Source: Vicinamibacteria bacterium (lineage in GTDB: Bacteria; Acidobacteriota; Vicinamibacteria; Fen-336). From it: DNA of 64,000 bases. Under the pieces are notes generated by a model, which saw only the letters and a program-made list of their open reading frames with translations, did no database searches and had not been told where the DNA came from. This document shows, in pieces, positions 60,491 through 64,000 of this stretch. The stretch spans positions 168,131 through 232,130 of the forward strand of contig DATMML010000015.1 of the NCBI GenBank assembly GCA_035570235.1, written 5' to 3'. Both the position numbers and the translations under genes were made by a program. Position 1 is the stretch's first letter. Every line of letters begins with the position of its first letter.

Positions 60491-61225
60491 TTGACCATCC
60501 AGCGCTTCGCCGTCCTCCTCGTCAAGAACGGCCTTCTCTTCCTGGCCCTCGTGGCCGCCTTGAGCGCGAGCGCCCTCCTCACCATGCGGGCCGTGCTGAC
60601 CTCCCAGGACGTGGTCGTCCCCTCCCTGGTGGCCCGGCGCATCCCCGAGGCTGGGATCTTAGCCGCCCGCCGGGGCCTCTCCATCCGCGTGGAGGGCAAG
60701 CGCAACGACCTCCGCGTGCCCGCGGACCACATCCTGGCCCAGGAGCCCGTGGCCGGCGCCGCCCTAAAGGCGCACCGCAGCATCCGGGTCTGGCTCAGCC
60801 TGGGCCCCCGCCGCTTGGCGGTTCCCGCCGTGGAGGGTGAGAGCTTGCGCACGGCGCGGCTCACCCTCGAGCAGGCCCAGGTCCCCATCGCGCGGGTCAT
60901 CGAAGTCAACGACCCCCAGGGGGAAGGTACGATTCTCGTCCAGCACCCCCCGGCGGGGGAGGCCGATGCCATGGGGGAGGGCATCTCCCTGCTCGTGAGC
61001 CGCGGTCCCGCGGGAGCCGATTACTTGATGCCCGACCTCATCGGCCGCAAGGCGGAGGACGTCCTGGAGGGGATGCGTGCGGCCGGCCTGAAGGTCGCCG
61101 AGGTGCGGTACCGGACGTACCCCGGCGTGGCCCCCGGCATCGTGCTCCGCCAGTCCCCCCCCGCCGGCCACCGGGTCAGCTCCCGCAGCTCCGTGAGCCT
61201 CGACATCAGCAAGGCCACGCCGTGA
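60491..61225 (+). CDS. membrane-anchored PASTA-domain protein
   Basis: A 244-aa protein: a short cytoplasmic tail, one transmembrane helix (FAVLLVKNGLLFLALVAALS) and three PASTA repeats in the periplasm (VVPSLVARRIPEAGILAARRG, AVPAVEGESLRTARLTLEQA, LMPDLIGRKAEDVLEGMRAAG). PASTA domains bind peptidoglycan or beta-lactams. There is no kinase domain, unlike PrkC/PknB, so it may be a structural or accessory envelope protein. The start is uncertain: TTG at 60491 is the best-placed of the rare codons; a GTG at 60437 would add 18 residues. Confidence 0.75.
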   Translation: MTIQRFAVLLVKNGLLFLALVAALSASALLTMRAVLTSQDVVVPSLVARRIPEAGILAARRGLSIRVEGKRNDLRVPADHILAQEPVAGAALKAHRSIRVWLSLGPRRLAVPAVEGESLRTARLTLEQAQVPIARVIEVNDPQGEGTILVQHPPAGEADAMGEGISLLVSRGPAGADYLMPDLIGRKAEDVLEGMRAAGLKVAEVRYRTYPGVAPGIVLRQSPPAGHRVSSRSSVSLDISKATP

Positions 61226-61872
61226 TCCTCGCTCCCTCCATTCTCTCCGCGGATTTCGGCCGGCTTGCTGAGGAGGTGGCGCGGGCCGAGCAGGGGGGGG
61301 CCGGCCTGGTCCACGTGGACGTCATGGACGGTCACTTCGTCCCCAATCTCACGATGGGGCCGGTGGTGGTGAAGGCGGTTCGGAAGGCCACCGCCCTCCC
61401 CATCGACGTCCACCTCATGATAGAGAACGCCGACCGCCACGCCGACGCCTTCGTCGACGCGGGGGCCAACTGGATCAGCCTCCACGTCGAGGCCATGCCC
61501 CATCTGCAGCGGACGGTGGCCCACTTGGCGAGCCGAGGGGTCCGCCCGGGGGTGGCCCTCAACCCCTCCACCCCCCTGGGCAGCCTGGAGGAGATCCTGC
61601 CCGAGCTGGCTCACGTGCTGGTCATGTCCGTGAACCCCGGCTTTGGTGGCCAGGCCTTCCTGCCCGCCAGCCTGGACAAGGTCCGGCGCCTGAAGCGGAT
61701 GCTGCAGGAACGTGGGCTGCATGCCCAGATCGAGGTGGACGGCGGCGTCGACGCCCAGAACATACGCTCCCTCCTGGACGCGGGGGCCGACGTATTCGTG
61801 GCGGGCAGCGCCGTCTTCGGGCAGGGAGACGCCGAGGCCGGGGTCCGGCGCTTGATCGAGGCCTGCCGGTGA
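61222..61872 (+). CDS. rpe: ribulose-phosphate 3-epimerase
   Basis: A 216-aa TIM-barrel enzyme interconverting ribulose 5-phosphate and xylulose 5-phosphate. APSILSADFGRLAEEV, HVDVMDGHFVPNLTMGP, IDVHLMIENAD, VMSVNPGFGGQAF and EVDGGVDAQNI are diagnostic and include the metal ligands and catalytic Asp residues. The GTG overlaps the PASTA gene stop (GTGA). Confidence 0.97.
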   Translation: MILAPSILSADFGRLAEEVARAEQGGAGLVHVDVMDGHFVPNLTMGPVVVKAVRKATALPIDVHLMIENADRHADAFVDAGANWISLHVEAMPHLQRTVAHLASRGVRPGVALNPSTPLGSLEEILPELAHVLVMSVNPGFGGQAFLPASLDKVRRLKRMLQERGLHAQIEVDGGVDAQNIRSLLDAGADVFVAGSAVFGQGDAEAGVRRLIEACR

Positions 61873-62267
61873 CCACTCCCTCCTCGTCCACCATCCGCGT
61901 CCGCTACGCGGAGACCGACCAGATGGGGGTGGCCTACCACGGCGACTACTTCGCCTGGTTCGAGGTGGGGCGCACCGACCTCCTTCGCCACCGCGGCCTC
62001 ACCTACCGGGAACTCGAGCAGCAGGACCTGCGTCTGCCCGTCATCGAGACGGGGGCCCGCTTTTTGCGGCCGGCCCTCTACGACGACGAGCTCGAGATCC
62101 GCACGCGGGTGACTTCCCTCACGGGGGCCCGGATCACCTTTGAATATGAGGTCCGCCGGACCGGCGCCGACGGTATCCTGGCCACCGCCTTCACGGCCCA
62201 TGCGGCCGTGGATGGGCGCGGCCGGCCCCGCCGCTTCCCGCCCGCGCTCCGGAGCCGTCTCGAGTGA
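61869..62267 (+). CDS. ybgC: YbgC/4-hydroxybenzoyl-CoA-type thioesterase
   Basis: A 132-aa hot-dog thioesterase. RVRYAETDQMGVAYHGDYFAW contains the active-site Asp of the 4HBT family (AETDQMGVAYHG). YbgC members hydrolyse short acyl-CoA or acyl-ACP and are often next to tol-pal genes; here the neighbours are rpe and an epimerase. GTG start overlapping the rpe stop. Confidence 0.87.
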   Translation: MTTPSSSTIRVRYAETDQMGVAYHGDYFAWFEVGRTDLLRHRGLTYRELEQQDLRLPVIETGARFLRPALYDDELEIRTRVTSLTGARITFEYEVRRTGADGILATAFTAHAAVDGRGRPRRFPPALRSRLE

Positions 62268-63202
62268 AGGCGGTGGTGACCGGCGTGGCCGGATTCATCG
62301 GCTCCCACCTCGTCGAGAGCCTCCTCGACGACGGCCACGACGTGTTGGGCATCGATTGCTTCGTGGACCACTACCCGCGGGCCATCAAGGAGCAAAACCT
62401 CGCCCGGGCCCACGATCATCGGTCCTTTCGATTCGTGGAGGGGCGCCTCCAGGACCGGGACCTCGAGGCCCTGCTGGACGGTGCGGAGCAGGTCTTCCAT
62501 CTGGCCGCCCAGGCCGGTGTGCGGGCCTCCTGGGGCCGGGACTTCTCCCTCTACACGGACCACAACGTGCTCGCCACCCAGCGGTTGCTGGAGGCGGCGG
62601 TGAAGGCGGGCAGCCCCCGCGTGGTCTACGCCTCCTCCTCCTCCGTCTATGGGGACTCCCCCACCCTACCCCTGCGCGAGGACTCGCTCTGCCGTCCCGT
62701 CTCCCCGTACGGGGTCACCAAGCTGGCCGCGGAGCACCTCGGGCATCTCTACCACCAGAGCCATGGCCTTCCCGTGGTGAGCCTGCGGTACTTCACGGTC
62801 TACGGGCCGAGGCAACGGCCGGACATGGCTTTCCACCGGTTCCTGACCGCGGCCCGGGGGAGCACCCCCATCCACGTCTACGGAGACGGGGAGCAAACCC
62901 GCGACTTCACGTACGTCCTTGACATCGTGGCCGCTACGCGGGCGGCCGCCGTCTCCGGACGACCGGGCGTCATCTACAACGTGGGCGGCGGCGAGCGGGT
63001 CTCGCTGAACCAGGTCCTGCGCATCATCGAGGGGATCACCGGCCGCCGGCTGGAGACCCTTCGGGAGGAGCCCCAGAAGGGCGACATGAGGGACACCTTT
63101 GCCGACACCACCGCCGCCCGGCGCGACCTGGGCTTCCGCTCGAGCGTCCCCCTCGCCGACGGCCTGGGCCGGGAGTGGGACTGGCTAGGGAGCACACGTT
63201 GA
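62264..63202 (+). CDS. NAD-dependent sugar epimerase/dehydratase
   Basis: A 312-aa extended short-chain dehydrogenase. The NAD motif is GVAGFIGSHLVESLLDDG, the active site YGVTKLAAEHL (Tyr-x3-Lys) with Ser in ASSSSVYGD. SLRYFTVYGPRQRPDMA and IHVYGDGEQTRDFTYV match UDP-glucose 4-epimerase and UDP-glucuronate 4-epimerase families. The exact substrate cannot be told. It likely supplies a nucleotide sugar for envelope glycans. GTG start overlaps ybgC (GTGA). Confidence 0.87.
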   Translation: MKAVVTGVAGFIGSHLVESLLDDGHDVLGIDCFVDHYPRAIKEQNLARAHDHRSFRFVEGRLQDRDLEALLDGAEQVFHLAAQAGVRASWGRDFSLYTDHNVLATQRLLEAAVKAGSPRVVYASSSSVYGDSPTLPLREDSLCRPVSPYGVTKLAAEHLGHLYHQSHGLPVVSLRYFTVYGPRQRPDMAFHRFLTAARGSTPIHVYGDGEQTRDFTYVLDIVAATRAAAVSGRPGVIYNVGGGERVSLNQVLRIIEGITGRRLETLREEPQKGDMRDTFADTTAARRDLGFRSSVPLADGLGREWDWLGSTR

Positions 63203-64000
63203 AGCGGCTCGGCTTCCTGCTCCTGCTCGTGCCCCTCGGCTGCGCCCACGGAAAGCCGGACGTCGCGTCCATGTCGAGCAACTCGGACCGCGTGATCTGG
63301 GAGGCCGCCCAGAAGGCCCTGCAGGGCAACCAATGGGAAAGCACCCGTCAGCTCTGCAAGCGGATTATCGACGGGTTCCCCCAGAGCGAGTTCGGGCCGG
63401 AGGCGCGGCTGGCCCTGGCCGAGAGCTACCTCAAGGAGGGCGGGACCGCGAACTACATCCTGGCCGTCGCCAAGTACCGGGAGTTCCTCACCCTCTACCC
63501 GTCGCACCCCAAGAGCGACTATGCCCAGTTCCAGGCCGCGGAGGCGTACTTCCGCCAGAGGAACAGCCCCGATCGGGACCAGACCTCGATCCAGAAGGCC
63601 CTCGAGGAATACCAGCGGCTGCTCGATGTCTATCCCTCATCCGCCTATGTGGAACCGGCCCGAAGCCGGATCCGCGAGTGCCGCCAGAGCCTCGCCCAGT
63701 CGGAGTTCATGGCCGGGTACTTCTACCAGAAGACCCGGCAGGCCTGGCGGGCGGCGATCCTGCGCTATGAGGGCCTCCTCGCCGACTATCCGGACTACGA
63801 CCGGATCGACGAGGTCCTCTTTCGGTTGGCGGAGGGTCTGGGCGCCTCGGGACGAGCGGCGGAGGCCCTGCCCCACCTCAACCGGCTGATCAGCGACTAT
63901 CCCCAGAGCGCGTTCGTCCCGCCCGCGCGCCGGCTCATGGAGGTGCTGCAGAAGGCCCCCGCCCCTCCGCCCCCCCCGAGCCCCTCCCCCTCTCCCGCCG
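63199..64000 (+). CDS. bamD: outer-membrane assembly lipoprotein BamD, C-terminus outside window
   Basis: 267 codons are visible with no stop. The protein starts with a lipoprotein signal KRLGFLLLLVPLGC, then tetratricopeptide repeats typical of BamD: RQLCKRIIDGFPQSEFGPEA, YREFLTLYPSHPKSDYAQ, YQRLLDVYPSSAYVEPAR, YEGLLADYPDYDRIDEVL and LISDYPQSAFVPPARRLM. A Pro-rich stretch begins at the window edge. BamD is an essential partner of BamA, which is at 23280-25691. The TTG start overlaps the epimerase stop (TTGA). Confidence 0.85.
   Translation, partial: MKRLGFLLLLVPLGCAHGKPDVASMSSNSDRVIWEAAQKALQGNQWESTRQLCKRIIDGFPQSEFGPEARLALAESYLKEGGTANYILAVAKYREFLTLYPSHPKSDYAQFQAAEAYFRQRNSPDRDQTSIQKALEEYQRLLDVYPSSAYVEPARSRIRECRQSLAQSEFMAGYFYQKTRQAWRAAILRYEGLLADYPDYDRIDEVLFRLAEGLGASGRAAEALPHLNRLISDYPQSAFVPPARRLMEVLQKAPAPPPPPSPSPSPA

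Overview
This is a GC-rich (about 70% by eye), gene-dense stretch of a Gram-negative chromosome. The outer-membrane biogenesis genes (lptE, bamA, bamD, ompH, lpxA, lpxI, lolCD, a TonB-like protein) show two membranes. The mix of LpxI, a ClpC-type unfoldase, DUF4388, SpoIID/LytB, SpoIVB-like S55 and beta-propeller proteins with ETF and acyl-CoA enzymes fits Acidobacteriota best. That placement is an inference from gene content. I see no rRNA, tRNA, CRISPR array, insertion sequence or phage gene.

Layout. Positions 1-19340 are all on the minus strand. Reading in the direction of transcription: tonB-like/spoIID; DUF4388/miaA/deoB; yceD/rpmF/plsX/fabD/fabG/acpP/fabF (fatty-acid synthesis); etfB/etfA/ETF-quinone oxidoreductase/HDAC-like deacetylase/leuS/lptE. 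Positions 19446-28099 (minus) hold an envelope operon: clpC/bamA/ompH/fabZ-lpxA fusion/lpxI/Gfo-Idh oxidoreductase. Positions 28235-35715 (minus) run thiolase/hbd/enoyl-CoA hydratase/ribH/nusB/lysS/lolC/lolD. A plus-strand propeller lipoprotein follows (35852-36901). A minus-strand group (36908-40577) has two small membrane proteins, an isocitrate/isopropylmalate-type dehydrogenase and a swivel-first aconitase-family enzyme. Positions 40784-45760 (plus) encode an S55-like protein, a propeller/Ig protein and a GT9 glycosyltransferase. Positions 45753-48772 (minus) encode ampG, an ECF sigma factor and its anti-sigma/TonB fusion. Positions 48843-55041 (plus) form a copper-protein/two-component module. 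Positions 55098-64000 (plus) are housekeeping genes: lysC, aroC, def, fmt, rsmB, a PASTA protein, rpe, ybgC, a sugar epimerase and partial bamD.

The most striking system is 48843-55041. A porin, an amicyanin-like cupredoxin, a sensor kinase and an NtrC-type sigma-54 activator form a tight operon. Immediately downstream is a near-consensus sigma-54 promoter with a perfect 10-bp-arm palindrome centred about 86 bp upstream of the predicted start of transcription. It drives a secreted CuA-site protein and a cupredoxin lipoprotein. This looks like a self-contained, signal-responsive periplasmic copper/electron-transfer regulon.

Other notable points: a FabZ-LpxA fusion with its ribosome binding site inside a perfect hairpin; an aconitase-family protein with swapped domain order; an S55-like protein with permuted catalytic motifs; a GT9 gene that needs a CTG start; a small unannotated membrane protein; several promoters placed so that the mRNA would be leaderless; and an operator-like palindrome over the etfB promoter. 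Most genes are translationally coupled through ATGA, GTGA or TTGA overlaps, and GTG/TTG starts are common.
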